A program made the position numbers and the translations under genes. Shown here piece by piece: positions 17,885-26,791 of a DNA stretch of 64,000 bases (the first letter of the stretch is position 1; the number at the start of each line of letters is the position of its first letter). Source of the DNA: Psychrilyobacter atlanticus DSM 19335 (GTDB lineage Bacteria > Fusobacteriota > Fusobacteriia > Fusobacteriales > Fusobacteriaceae); NCBI RefSeq assembly GCF_000426625.1, contig NZ_KE384548.1, positions 744,001 to 808,000 of the forward strand. Reading direction: 5' to 3'. The notes under the pieces were generated by a model. It had not been told where the DNA came from. It searched no databases and saw nothing but the letters and a program-made list of their open reading frames with translations.

Positions 17885-18618
17885 TTAATCGCTCCTATCA
17901 AATCATCTATCTCATTATAAAGGTTTCTATACTGAACTACCGGTCTTTTTAAAACTACTACTTTTACTCCTAAATTTGAAGCTGCTTCTACTTTTTCCAA
18001 CTCCCCACCTGTGGCACCACTCTCTTTGGTCACGACATATTTTATATCATAATTTCCGTAGATAGCCTCGTTAAAGGTTGTGTTAAAAGGGCCTTGAAGA
18101 CCTAATATCTGTGAGGGCCTAAACCCTGCATCCTCACATTTTTTTATGGCATATTCAGTAGGTAGTACCCTGATATAGATAGACTTTTTGTTTTTTAAAT
18201 CTTTAAATAGATGGATATTATTACTTCCTAAAGTAAGTAATATATTTCCCCTTACACCTTCTAAAAAATTAATTAATTTCTCTAAACTATAAAAACTATT
18301 TTCTTTTTTATATTCTAACATACTTCTTTCATATCGATAATAGGGTACACCTAAAATTGTTGACAATTTAAGTAAATTATTAGAAATCTCTATGGCATAG
18401 GGATGAGTAGCATCTACAATGCAACTTACATCCATCTCATTAGCCAAATTTTCAAGACCTTCTAAATCTAGTTTTGCTACTCTGACTTCTAAATCTAAGT
18501 GAGAGATCAACTGTCCACCATACTCTGTAGCTGTAGTCACTATGATCTTATGTTTATCTATTAAAAGCTTTTCAGCTATTATTCTAGAATCTTTAGTTCC
18601 TCCAGCAAGCAAGATCAA
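17881..18618 (-). CDS. cbiJ: Cobalt-precorrin-6A reductase
   Basis: The 245-residue NAD(P)H-dependent enzyme reduces the corrin ring. It has the N-terminal Rossmann-like L-L-A-G-G-T-K-D-S-R and the family motifs D-A-T-H-P-Y-A and T-K-E-S-G-A-T-G-G. The start codon is TTG, overlapping the TGA stop of cbiH, with AGAGG nine bases upstream; this implies coupled translation. Confidence 0.93.
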   Translation of the reverse strand: MILLAGGTKDSRIIAEKLLIDKHKIIVTTATEYGGQLISHLDLEVRVAKLDLEGLENLANEMDVSCIVDATHPYAIEISNNLLKLSTILGVPYYRYERSMLEYKKENSFYSLEKLINFLEGVRGNILLTLGSNNIHLFKDLKNKKSIYIRVLPTEYAIKKCEDAGFRPSQILGLQGPFNTTFNEAIYGNYDIKYVVTKESGATGGELEKVEAASNLGVKVVVLKRPVVQYRNLYNEIDDLIGAIK

Positions 18619-19343
18619 AGTTTATATCCTCTTGGTGTTATCATTTTCCCATTTTTTACATAAGTTTTAGAATTTCCTACTATTACCACAGTAAACATAT
18701 TTATCTCGTGGTTCAGCATATCTTCTAATGTAGTTAGAACATATTCTTCTCCGTTTCTTTTTGCATTTCTTACTATTGCTACAGGCGTATCTTTCTTTTT
18801 ATGTCTTAGCATGATCTCTCTTGCTTCTACAATTTGAGTAGTTCTAGAAAAACTCTTAGGGTTATAGTATGAGATTACAAAATCACCTTGAGAAGCTAGA
18901 TCTATTCTCTTCGTTATTAATTCCCAGTCAGTTAACAGATCACTCAAACTAATCGTTGCATGATCGTGCATTATAGGTGCTCCTACAACACTTGCTCCAG
19001 CATTAGAAGCTGTAATTCCAGGTACTATCTCTACCTCGATATCGCTGTCTAAAGCTACTTCCAGCATAATTCCTGCCATTCCATAGACACCTGATTCACC
19101 ACTACTGATTAGAGATATAGTTTTTCCACTTTCAGCTAGTTTTAATGTTTCGTTGCATCTGTCTATCTCTTTTTTCATAGCAGATCTAATTAATTCCTTT
19201 TCAGGGAACATATCTTCTACCAATGAAATATATGTCTTATGTCCAATTAATATATCTGATTTTTTCATAGAATCAAAGGCTTTAAAACTCATATTGTCCT
19301 TATTTCCAGGCCCCATTCCAACTACATATATTTTTCCTTTCAT
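18615..19343 (-). CDS. cbiH: Cobalt-precorrin-3 C17-methyltransferase
   Basis: The 242-residue SAM-dependent tetrapyrrole methylase also performs ring contraction in the anaerobic pathway. Motifs include V-V-G-M-G-P-G-N near the N-terminus, S-S-G-E-S-G-V-Y-G-M-A-G, and V-P-G-I-T-A-S-N-A. It lacks the extra C-terminal iron-sulfur domain found in some CbiH60 forms. It sits between cbiG and cbiJ with a GGAGGG ribosome site. Confidence 0.93.
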   Translation of the reverse strand: MKGKIYVVGMGPGNKDNMSFKAFDSMKKSDILIGHKTYISLVEDMFPEKELIRSAMKKEIDRCNETLKLAESGKTISLISSGESGVYGMAGIMLEVALDSDIEVEIVPGITASNAGASVVGAPIMHDHATISLSDLLTDWELITKRIDLASQGDFVISYYNPKSFSRTTQIVEAREIMLRHKKKDTPVAIVRNAKRNGEEYVLTTLEDMLNHEINMFTVVIVGNSKTYVKNGKMITPRGYKL

Positions 19344-19358
19344 TATTTCCCTCCAAGT

Positions 19359-20393
19359 CTATTCTTCATATATTGATACTGTCACACCATTATATCTCTT
19401 CTTCTCTTTTATAAATTTACCAACTTTATTACTAGATAGATACGCTACAGGAGCAGAAACACATCTCACTCCTATAGTTTTTTCTACAAAGTCAGATCCT
19501 TCATAGTTATTTTGGATAAGCTTTATCTGCTTCCTATCTATAACTATCAATTCTTTGCCTAACTTCTCACAGACTTCTAATAATCCAACCTCATCTGCTT
19601 TTACATCTACAGTGGCAATATGTTTTATGCTATCCATATGCAGGTTACACTCTTTCATAGTTAACTCTATACCATCTAGTATAGTTTCAGCAGGTGTATC
19701 CCTCCTGCATCCAATCCCCAGTATTATATTTTCAGGAATTATTTGTGTTACCTCAATGTTTAGCCTGTTAGACATAACCACTATACCTGATATACCTTTT
19801 TTTATCCCTTTTGTTTTATTACAAACAGGGGAATTAGAATTTAAGTTTACCGACATGTTACTCGGTAACCTTAGCTCTACCCTTTCTCCATTAACTATAA
19901 GAGCAGTTACATCTTTAGCACTCTCAAGGTCTCTCAGGTGGGCTTTTAACTTCATAGCTATAGTATCTACTGCTATACTTCCAGACACATCTGAAGCTGT
20001 GGAAATAACCGGTATTCCACCTATATTTTCTGCAATCATAGAAGCTAATTCATTAGCTCCTCCTAAATGACCAGAAAGTAGTGATGTGATAAACTTACCA
20101 TCTTCATCACTTGTAATTATAGCAGGATCTACATCTTTGCTTTTTAGGAGGGGAGCTATAGTTCTCACTACTATCCCGCTTGCCATGATAAAATATAAAC
20201 TGTCATAACTATCAAATATCTTAGAGATGGTGTCTTTAAACCCATTCTCCATAGGGATGGTTTTATCATCACTGTATTTTGATAATGTAAATACATCTAT
20301 AGTTTTAAATCTATTTGTAGGAGTAAGCAGGTCTTTTATCTCAATACCTTTTCTAGTAGCCTTTTTAGTTAATGTGATAATAGCTAACCTCAT
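19359..20393 (-). CDS. cbiG: Cobalt-precorrin-5A hydrolase
   Basis: This 344-residue enzyme opens the delta-lactone and expels acetaldehyde. It has an N-terminal domain with F-I-M-A-S-G-I-V-V-R and L-L-S-G-H-L-G-G-A-N-E-L-A, and a C-terminal domain with G-I-G-C-R-R-D-T-P near 225. The ATG at 20393 is chosen because AAGGAGGG precedes it; an in-frame extension to 20426 has no ribosome site. A palindromic repeat lies between this gene and the upstream cbiF. Confidence 0.93.
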   Translation of the reverse strand: MRLAIITLTKKATRKGIEIKDLLTPTNRFKTIDVFTLSKYSDDKTIPMENGFKDTISKIFDSYDSLYFIMASGIVVRTIAPLLKSKDVDPAIITSDEDGKFITSLLSGHLGGANELASMIAENIGGIPVISTASDVSGSIAVDTIAMKLKAHLRDLESAKDVTALIVNGERVELRLPSNMSVNLNSNSPVCNKTKGIKKGISGIVVMSNRLNIEVTQIIPENIILGIGCRRDTPAETILDGIELTMKECNLHMDSIKHIATVDVKADEVGLLEVCEKLGKELIVIDRKQIKLIQNNYEGSDFVEKTIGVRCVSAPVAYLSSNKVGKFIKEKKRYNGVTVSIYEE

Positions 20394-20461
20394 AAAACCC
20401 TCCTTGTTGTATATTTCTTGATGCAACCTTACCCTCTCTCTTTGTCTCTCTCCCTGATTAT

Positions 20462-20568
20462 GACCCTCATCCTCCTACGTTGCTCCCTCGTAGGGAGTAA
20501 CAAAGTAGAGGTAATTACTATAGGTTTCTCCCTACAAGGGAGAAATCCGATAAAAAGGGAAGAGGGTC
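20462..20568. repeat. Palindromic dispersed repeat between cbiF and cbiG (copy 1)
   Basis: The 107-bp element has 7-bp terminal inverted repeats (GACCCTC at 20462-20468, GAGGGTC at 20562-20568) and two internal hairpins: CTCCCT-cgt-AGGGAG (20483-20497) and a 9-bp TTTCTCCCT/AGGGAGAAA stem (20525-20545). Its ends resemble those of the element at 42742-42793. Its higher GC and patterned sequence differ from the flanking genes. It has no coding capacity. Confidence 0.7.
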
Positions 20569-20569
20569 T

Positions 20570-21328
20570 TTACTTTATTCCTTCTCTGTATTCATGGGTA
20601 AAGTGCTTGTCATATAATTTTGATTTTGAGTATTCATCCCCCATAAATCTACCTACTAAAATTTGAGCTGTTTTCGTGATATTTGCCTTTTCTACTTTTT
20701 CTGCAATATTTTCTAATGTTCCCATTACTATCTTCTGATCTTCCCAGGTAGCTCTTTGGATTACCGCTACTGGTGTATCTAGATCATAGTGGGATAATAA
20801 TTGATCTACTACCTTGTCTATCATCTGTACCGATAAGAAGATTGCCATAGATGTCTTGTGAGACGCTAATAACTCTAACTTTTCTAATTCTGGAACTGGT
20901 GTTCTTCCTTCCATCCTAGTACAAATAACAGTTTGAGAAACATCTGGAAGTGTAAACTCTTTTTTTATAGCAGCGGCTGATGCTAGGAAAGAACTTACCC
21001 CTGGGATAACTTCAAATTCTATATTGTGGCTGGCTAATATATCCATTTGTTCCCTATGAGCTCCATAGATAGCAGGGTCTCCTGTATGTACTCTAGCTAC
21101 CATCTTCCCATCATTTATAGCTTTTACTGTTACTTCTATCACTTCGTCTAAATTCATAGATGCACTATTGTATACCTCTGCTCCATCTTTATGGCACTCA
21201 ATTACCTGTCTTGGTACTAATGATCCTGCATAGATAATAACATCAGCTTCCTTTACTAGTCTTTGTCCCTTTACTGTGATTAATTCTGGATCTCCAGGGC
21301 CTGCTCCTATGAAAAATACTTTTGCCAT
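20570..21328 (-). CDS. cbiF: Cobalt-precorrin-4 C11-methyltransferase
   Basis: The 252-residue SAM-dependent tetrapyrrole methylase has F-I-G-A-G-P-G-D-P-E-L at the N-terminus, I-Y-A-G-S-L-V-P, H-T-G-D-P-A-I-Y-G-A and V-P-G-V-S-S-F-L-A-S-A-A; these identify the CbiF/CobM subfamily. Its start overlaps the end of cbiL by 22 nt. Confidence 0.95.
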   Translation of the reverse strand: MAKVFFIGAGPGDPELITVKGQRLVKEADVIIYAGSLVPRQVIECHKDGAEVYNSASMNLDEVIEVTVKAINDGKMVARVHTGDPAIYGAHREQMDILASHNIEFEVIPGVSSFLASAAAIKKEFTLPDVSQTVICTRMEGRTPVPELEKLELLASHKTSMAIFLSVQMIDKVVDQLLSHYDLDTPVAVIQRATWEDQKIVMGTLENIAEKVEKANITKTAQILVGRFMGDEYSKSKLYDKHFTHEYREGIK

Positions 21329-22026
21329 TGTCTTACACCACCCTTTTTAAGTAATATAGTCGTGAAGTATGAGATATCATCACGAGTGATATTTTCTAAA
21401 TCATAATAGATTTTTTCTGAATCTTTCCCGCAGTTAGAGATTAAAACTACATTATCCATATTTCCAGTTTCTCTAAAAGCTTCCTTTAATCTCTCTAAAT
21501 TTCTAGTGACTTTCATAAAGACTAAATTATCTGCCGACTCTATCTCTTTTACTAAATTTGTTTCTTTAGCAATAGGGATAACTTTTAGTGTTTCGTCTCC
21601 CATAAGTAAAGGTGTTCTCAGTCTTGAAGTTATAGAAGCAAATGAAGTGATTCCAGGGATAGATTCAACCTCTATCTTATCCTCTAATAACTCCATTGCA
21701 TATACAAATGTACTGAGGGTCATAGGGTCTCCAATAGTTATAAATGCTATATTTTTCCCTTCTTTTACCAATTTATTTACAATCTTTGAGTATTCTAATC
21801 TATCATCTTCACGTATTTTATCGTTATCTACAGTTGTGAAGTCTAAAAATACCTTTTCGATATCTTCTTTCATATATCCCTTTGCAATTTCAAATGCTGT
21901 ACTATAGTTTTTTGTATTTGCACGGGGTAAGATTACTACATCTGATTCTCCCAGGGCTCTTACAGCTTTCATTGTTAACATCTCCGGATCTCCTACACCT
22001 ACACCTATTCCATATAATTTTGCCAT
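21307..22026 (-). CDS. cbiL: Cobalt-precorrin-2 C20-methyltransferase
   Basis: The 239-residue SAM-dependent methylase acts on cobalt-sirohydrochlorin, the first committed methylation after cobalt insertion. Motifs are Y-G-I-G-V-G-V-G-D-P-E-M-L-T near the N-terminus, V-V-I-L-P-R-A-N, I-G-D-P-M-T-L-S-T and I-P-G-I-T-S-F-A-S, as in CbiL/CobI. It lies 3 bp after cbiT. Confidence 0.95.
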   Translation of the reverse strand: MAKLYGIGVGVGDPEMLTMKAVRALGESDVVILPRANTKNYSTAFEIAKGYMKEDIEKVFLDFTTVDNDKIREDDRLEYSKIVNKLVKEGKNIAFITIGDPMTLSTFVYAMELLEDKIEVESIPGITSFASITSRLRTPLLMGDETLKVIPIAKETNLVKEIESADNLVFMKVTRNLERLKEAFRETGNMDNVVLISNCGKDSEKIYYDLENITRDDISYFTTILLKKGGVRQWQKYFS

Positions 22027-22029
22027 TTT

Positions 22030-22599
22030 TTATTTACTCCTTTTGGCCGATATAATATATATCGGGTTTTCACCCATCATCATATTATATCTACCTATTT
22101 TTTTATTTCTTGCTATATTTATATTAACTACTTCTATCTCACAAAATTTAAGTTTTTCTAATCCTTTCATAGCTTCACCCAAACTTTCTAAAGTTATAGT
22201 ATTTATAACCACTTTTGCGTTTTCTCTAGAATGACTCAAGAACCATTCCAAAATAGTTTCTAAGTTTCCCTTAGATCCTCCTATAAACATCCTGTCTACT
22301 TCTATTTCAGGGATATCACTTGGAGCTAATCCTTCCACCAGTTCATAATTTGTCACATTAAACTTTTCTATGTTTTGATGGATCACTTCTATTCCATCAG
22401 GGTTTACCTCTATTCCAAAAACTTTACCTTTTGGTGTAAAGTTAGCGGCCTCTATTCCAACACTGCCGGACCCTGCTCCTACATCGATTAAGACACTATC
22501 TTCTTTTAGGTCTAGCTTTGCTACAGATATACACCTAACTTCCTGCTTAGTCATAGGTACTTTGCCGCGGATAAATTCTTTATCTTCTATATGAACCAT
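22030..22599 (-). CDS. cbiT: Cobalt-precorrin-6B C15-methyltransferase (decarboxylating)
   Basis: The 189-residue class I SAM methyltransferase has S-K-Q-E-like entry residues T-K-Q-E-V-R, the SAM-binding D-V-G-A-G-S-G-S-V-G-I-E-A near 38-50, and M-F-I-G-G-S-K-G. It methylates C15 and decarboxylates the C12 acetate, while the separate CbiE acts at C5. It has an AGGAGG ribosome site. Confidence 0.94.
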   Translation of the reverse strand: MVHIEDKEFIRGKVPMTKQEVRCISVAKLDLKEDSVLIDVGAGSGSVGIEAANFTPKGKVFGIEVNPDGIEVIHQNIEKFNVTNYELVEGLAPSDIPEIEVDRMFIGGSKGNLETILEWFLSHSRENAKVVINTITLESLGEAMKGLEKLKFCEIEVVNINIARNKKIGRYNMMMGENPIYIISAKRSK

Positions 22600-22649
22600 T
22601 ATCTTCTCCTCCTTTTCCTATTGTATTGCCTATAAGGCTCCTTCTTTCA

Positions 22650-23285
22650 TTAGGAAGAAAGATTGTCGGGTATTACTATCACTACATTTATATCAAAAAT
22701 AATCTTTAACTCTGCCATCTCTTTCAAACTAAGTTTTGTTATTCTTTCATCATCATAACTTAATCTTTCTCCTACAAATATAGTCCCTTTCACTTCATTT
22801 TTTAATAAAATCTGTGCTATTACCTGGGGAGTCATTTTATTATCTGTAAGAAGTCCTGCTTTTTTACCATCCTTTATAGGAGTAATATAGTCACATTCCC
22901 TGCCGTGAACACTACCTATAAAAGTATCTTCATAGGAATAACCTATTGCCGAAAACATATACTGCATGGAGGAGATACCTGAAATAATATTTAAATCTTC
23001 TATCTCAAAATACCTTTTCATAAAGGGAATCATACTATAAAATCCTGTATCCCCTGAGACTATAAGGGAAATTCTTTTCTCTCTATTTTCTTTAATATAG
23101 ACGGCTAACTGATCTAAATACCTGTCTATATATCTTATCTCTTTTCCCTGCGCAAGGGTTCCTAAAGATTCTATATTTCTCTTGCCTCCGATCAATATAT
23201 CAGATTTTGTTATATATTCTTTAGTGATAGGAAGGATATATTTTTTATTCCCAGGGCCTAGCCCCAGTATATTAATTTTTTTCAT
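22650..23285 (-). CDS. cbiE: Cobalt-precorrin-7 C5-methyltransferase
   Basis: This tetrapyrrole methylase of 211 residues has I-L-G-L-G-P-G-N-K near the N-terminus, S-G-D-T-G-F-Y-S-M and I-S-G-I-S-S-M-Q-Y. The ATG at 23285 begins the conserved part behind GGTGG, inside the end of cbiD (14-nt overlap). The in-frame extension to 23312 only mirrors cbiD. Confidence 0.93.
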   Translation of the reverse strand: MKKINILGLGPGNKKYILPITKEYITKSDILIGGKRNIESLGTLAQGKEIRYIDRYLDQLAVYIKENREKRISLIVSGDTGFYSMIPFMKRYFEIEDLNIISGISSMQYMFSAIGYSYEDTFIGSVHGRECDYITPIKDGKKAGLLTDNKMTPQVIAQILLKNEVKGTIFVGERLSYDDERITKLSLKEMAELKIIFDINVVIVIPDNLSS

Positions 23286-24447
23286 AGTTATCCACCATCC
23301 TGTTAAATCCATCTGTTCTGGCTAATTCTCCATGATCAAAGGAAAAAGTCAACACCTCAACCTCTACTTCATCGAAAACTCTCTTTTCACATTTCTGTTT
23401 AATTTTTTTTGCAATTGTTTTGTTGGTTTCCTTTAATTTTAGATAAGACAATCCCTCTTCTGTAGTATTAGCCTCTATAATTTTAATTACATCTTCTGGG
23501 GCTTCTCCTGCTAATAGAGCATTGGCTCCTAATATTTCCATTCGTCCATCGGATATCTTTGAATGAGTATGAAATATTCCTCCGGCCACCTTGATGAGTT
23601 TTCCTATATGTCCCACTAAAACTATTTTTTTATATCCTAATACTTTTATGTTATCTAGGATAAATCCCATAAAATTACTGATGATGATGATCTTTTTAGG
23701 ATCTACCTTCAGTTCTTCTACCAAAAACTTCTTCCCGTAGTTTCCAGGAGTAATAATTACCGTGTCTTCTGAGTATTCTTCTAAAAGCATCTTCAATTCT
23801 ATGACTATAGAGTCCCGCCAAGATTCTTCTGACATCGGTTTTACTATACCAGTAGTTCCTAATATCGATATCCCGCCTAATATTCCTAGTTTAGGATTAA
23901 AGGTCTTTTTCCCTACTTCAACTCCCATTGGAATATCTATAGTAACCTCGACCTTTTTTCCCTTAGGTAAGACCTTTTCTATCTCATAAAATATAGTCCG
24001 GACAGGCACAGGGTTTATTGCCGGCTTTCCTATAGCTACCTGCAATCCCTTTTTAGTGACTCTTCCTACACCTATCCCGCCACATAGGGATATATTCTTT
24101 TTATCATTGATAAAGTTATCTCCCCTGTCTTCTATCTTCTCATCCTCTAAAATTTCTTTGAGAGTTGCAAATATTTCTATTTTGTCAGTAGCATCGGGGT
24201 CATCCCCACCATCTTTTATAATACTAGTTTTAACATATCTATAGTTATCGATAACCCCTATTTCAATACTGTTTATATCTAGATTTAAATTCCATCCCTT
24301 AGGAGTTTCTATCTCTATAGTAGATAGGTCTTCTTTTTGAAAATATATTTCCACTGCGCTCTTACAGGCTCCTGCTGCAGTTGACCCAGTAGTATATCCA
24401 TATCTCATCTTTTTTCCGTTTTGGACGGTATATTTATCTAATTTCAT
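23272..24447 (-). CDS. cbiD: Cobalt-precorrin-5B C1-methyltransferase
   Basis: The 391-residue protein methylates C1 in the anaerobic pathway. Family hallmarks are the N-terminal R-Y-G-Y-T-T-G-S-T-A-A-A-A-like segment (here T-T-G-S-T-A-A-G-A-C-K-S-A), K-D-G-G-D-D-P-D-A-T, I-G-V-G-R-V-T-K-K-G-L and G-H-I-G-K-L-I-K-V-A-G-G. CbiD is diagnostic for oxygen-independent cobalamin synthesis. Confidence 0.97.
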   Translation of the reverse strand: MKLDKYTVQNGKKMRYGYTTGSTAAGACKSAVEIYFQKEDLSTIEIETPKGWNLNLDINSIEIGVIDNYRYVKTSIIKDGGDDPDATDKIEIFATLKEILEDEKIEDRGDNFINDKKNISLCGGIGVGRVTKKGLQVAIGKPAINPVPVRTIFYEIEKVLPKGKKVEVTIDIPMGVEVGKKTFNPKLGILGGISILGTTGIVKPMSEESWRDSIVIELKMLLEEYSEDTVIITPGNYGKKFLVEELKVDPKKIIIISNFMGFILDNIKVLGYKKIVLVGHIGKLIKVAGGIFHTHSKISDGRMEILGANALLAGEAPEDVIKIIEANTTEEGLSYLKLKETNKTIAKKIKQKCEKRVFDEVEVEVLTFSFDHGELARTDGFNRMVDNYEKN

Positions 24448-24455
24448 AATTAAAA

Positions 24456-25103
24456 TTATTCTCCTAAAAATCCTTTTCTATCATACATATCATATAAAAT
24501 ACCGTGGAATGTAGCTACAGCTACTGTACTTCCACCCTTTCTTCCCCTAGTTACAATATAAGGAATATCCAATTCTCTCAGCCTTTCTTTGGAATCTTCA
24601 GCTCCTACAAATCCAACTGGCACTCCTACTACAAGATTAGGTCTATACCCTTTTTCAATAGCTTCCATCAATGTAAATAGAGCTGTAGGAGCGTTTCCGA
24701 TCAAGAATATCTTTGTTTTTGCATCTTTTATTGCTTTTTCCATCCCCACTATCGAACGAGTCAATCCTCTTTCCTTTGCTTCTATTACCACCTTCTCATC
24801 TGAAACCAGACAATAAGCACCTACATCCCATTTTTCCATAGTTTTCTTACTCAGACCATTTACGATCATATTGGTGTCACAATAGATCTTACTTCCCTCT
24901 TCAATGGCTTTTTTTCCGCTTTCTATCGCATCTTTTGATATCTCTACTATGTCAGCATATTCAAAGTCAGCAGTAGTATGAATAAGTCTCTTTACAATTT
25001 TTAACTCACCTTCGGTAAATTGCATTGCTTTTTCACCTAATTCATTAGTGATTATCTCAAAACTCTTATTTTCAATTGCCATAGGCTTTTTTACATAACT
25101 CAT
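24456..25103 (-). CDS. cbiC: Cobalt-precorrin-8 methylmutase
   Basis: The 215-residue enzyme moves a methyl group from C11 to C12 to give cobyrinic acid. It has the segment R-L-I-H-T-T-A-D-F-E-Y-A with the catalytic His near residue 41, V-G-V-P-V-G-F-V-G-A, and R-G-R-K-G-G-S. A GGGGGAT ribosome site precedes the ATG. It is the first cbi ring-modifying gene after the importer genes. Confidence 0.95.
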   Translation of the reverse strand: MSYVKKPMAIENKSFEIITNELGEKAMQFTEGELKIVKRLIHTTADFEYADIVEISKDAIESGKKAIEEGSKIYCDTNMIVNGLSKKTMEKWDVGAYCLVSDEKVVIEAKERGLTRSIVGMEKAIKDAKTKIFLIGNAPTALFTLMEAIEKGYRPNLVVGVPVGFVGAEDSKERLRELDIPYIVTRGRKGGSTVAVATFHGILYDMYDRKGFLGE

Positions 25104-25115
25104 TTTATCCCCCTG

Positions 25116-26015
25116 TTAAAAATATTTTGGATAGACAACATGTCCAATTTCATTTATCCCATCTAATAATCCATTTGTTGGTCTCGATACATTATATTCA
25201 TCTATTATATAGATTTCATCTTCCCTTACTGCTCTTATTGCTTTGTAACCAGGTGCTTTTTTTATTATATCCACAGTGGGCCTATTCATAGCTCCATACT
25301 GTGCTAAATATACATCTATCTTTTCCCCTCGTGCTAACAATAATTCTTTGGGAAAATCAGCCACACTGGACCCTTTTTTTGTAGGAGTAGCATCATAAGC
25401 TATATTCTCTATATCCAATACTCCTAAAATATAAGCTGGTATCCCATCTAGGGAGGTTGTTTGATTGGTTTTATGTCTAGCCTCAAAGAACACTGTTTTC
25501 CTTTCATTAGTAGGTATTGAATCGGCCTTTTTCTTTAATTTCGCTAAGTTCATATGAAAATCATCTGTATATTGGACCGCTTCCTTTTCATAACCGCTTA
25601 GTTTACCTAGTGTCAGCCAATAGTTATCTAATTCTTCAAATTTTGTAGGCTTTATAGTTACTACAGTCAAATTTGCATTCTTTAATGATCTTATTAATCC
25701 GCTGAACCTGTCTCTAATCATAGGTCTTATTAAGATCAAATCCGGTTTCGCAGATATAAATTTTTCTACACTGTCTTTATACGAAAAAACCTCTATCCCC
25801 AGATCAGCATTACTTTTTTCTACTCCTACCAAGTTCTTCTCAGCACCTATATTTACTAAAACATCTGTATGAGCTCCATAGAGGGAGATTATCCTAGTGT
25901 GAGGTTTAGTCAGATCTATTATTTTCCCAGATTCACTTATTATCTCTGTATTAGAAGGAAAACATAACTGTGTCATAAAAATAAAGATCGATAATAATTT
26001 TATTATTTTAATCAT
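25116..26015 (-). CDS. ABC importer substrate-binding protein (BtuF/FepB-like)
   Basis: The 299-residue exported protein has an N-terminal signal segment and the TroA/BtuF two-lobe fold signatures: R-I-I-S-L-Y-G-A-H-T-D, D-L-I-L-I-R-P and a late P-G-Y-K-A-I-R-A-V. The signal sequence contains a Cys but no canonical lipobox, so it may be soluble. It is encoded with an ATPase and a FecCD-type permease behind a cobalamin riboswitch, so corrinoid uptake is the first guess; heme, iron-siderophore or cobalt-chelate uptake remain possible given the exported CbiK beside it. Confidence 0.85.
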   Translation of the reverse strand: MIKIIKLLSIFIFMTQLCFPSNTEIISESGKIIDLTKPHTRIISLYGAHTDVLVNIGAEKNLVGVEKSNADLGIEVFSYKDSVEKFISAKPDLILIRPMIRDRFSGLIRSLKNANLTVVTIKPTKFEELDNYWLTLGKLSGYEKEAVQYTDDFHMNLAKLKKKADSIPTNERKTVFFEARHKTNQTTSLDGIPAYILGVLDIENIAYDATPTKKGSSVADFPKELLLARGEKIDVYLAQYGAMNRPTVDIIKKAPGYKAIRAVREDEIYIIDEYNVSRPTNGLLDGINEIGHVVYPKYF

Positions 26016-26791
26016 TCTAAATCATCTCCTAGTCTTGGGAATACAAATGTGTTCTTTTCTGTTTTATATTTCTCCCATCCGATTTTAAATACTTCTTCTA
26101 ATTTTTTTGAATTAAGCACATCTTGGGTTTTTCCGCTGGTTACAATCCTTCCCTTCTCCAATAAGAGGATTTCATCACAATAAAGTGAAGCTAAATTAAA
26201 GTCGTGAAATACCCCTATCACTGTGGTTTGTTCCTCTACCACTCTTTTTCTTACAAGGCTCAGTAAAGTATGGGAATAATAAGGATCCAAATTCGAAGTT
26301 GACTCATCTAGAAATAAAATAGGTGTTGTCTGAATCAATGCCTTTCCAAATATTACCCTTTGTTCCTCTCCGCCACTTAGAGTAGTTATTTCCTTATCTA
26401 AAAATTCTTCTAACCCTATTTCTTTTATTACTTTGTCGATAATCTCATAATCTTTTTTCTGAAGACTAAAAAACTTTTTCTTATAGGGATATCTTCCCAT
26501 CTCCAATATGTCAGAAACAGAGAAAGGAAAAACTATATCAAATTTTTGCGGTACTATTGCAATTTTTTTTGCTAACTTTAAATGAGAATATTCCTTTAAT
26601 TCCTTTTTTTCAATATAAATTTCAGATTCTGTGGCATTCTTATATCCACTTAAGATATCCAAAAAAGTAGTTTTTCCACTTCCATTGGGTCCTAATATTC
26701 CATAAAATTTACCCTTCTCAAATTTGAAAGACAGGTCATCTAAGATTTGAGTTCCATCTATAGAATAGTTTATTTTTTTTATATCTATCAT
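26012..26791 (-). CDS. ABC importer ATP-binding protein (BtuD/FecE-like)
   Basis: The 259-residue cytoplasmic ATPase has Walker A G-P-N-G-S-G-K-T-T near 34-42, the Q-loop region V-P-Q-K-F, signature L-S-G-G-E-E-Q-R and Walker B I-L-F-L-D-E-S-T-S-N-L-D. It powers the FecCD-type permease encoded next to it. Starts and stops of permease, ATPase and binding protein overlap by 4 nt each, a tightly coupled unit. Confidence 0.92.
   Translation of the reverse strand: MIDIKKINYSIDGTQILDDLSFKFEKGKFYGILGPNGSGKTTFLDILSGYKNATESEIYIEKKELKEYSHLKLAKKIAIVPQKFDIVFPFSVSDILEMGRYPYKKKFFSLQKKDYEIIDKVIKEIGLEEFLDKEITTLSGGEEQRVIFGKALIQTTPILFLDESTSNLDPYYSHTLLSLVRKRVVEEQTTVIGVFHDFNLASLYCDEILLLEKGRIVTSGKTQDVLNSKKLEEVFKIGWEKYKTEKNTFVFPRLGDDLE

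Noticed and set aside
20401-20570. Insertion sequence between cbiF and cbiG
   Set aside because: No transposase frame and only about 107 bp between the inverted ends; treated as a dispersed palindromic repeat.
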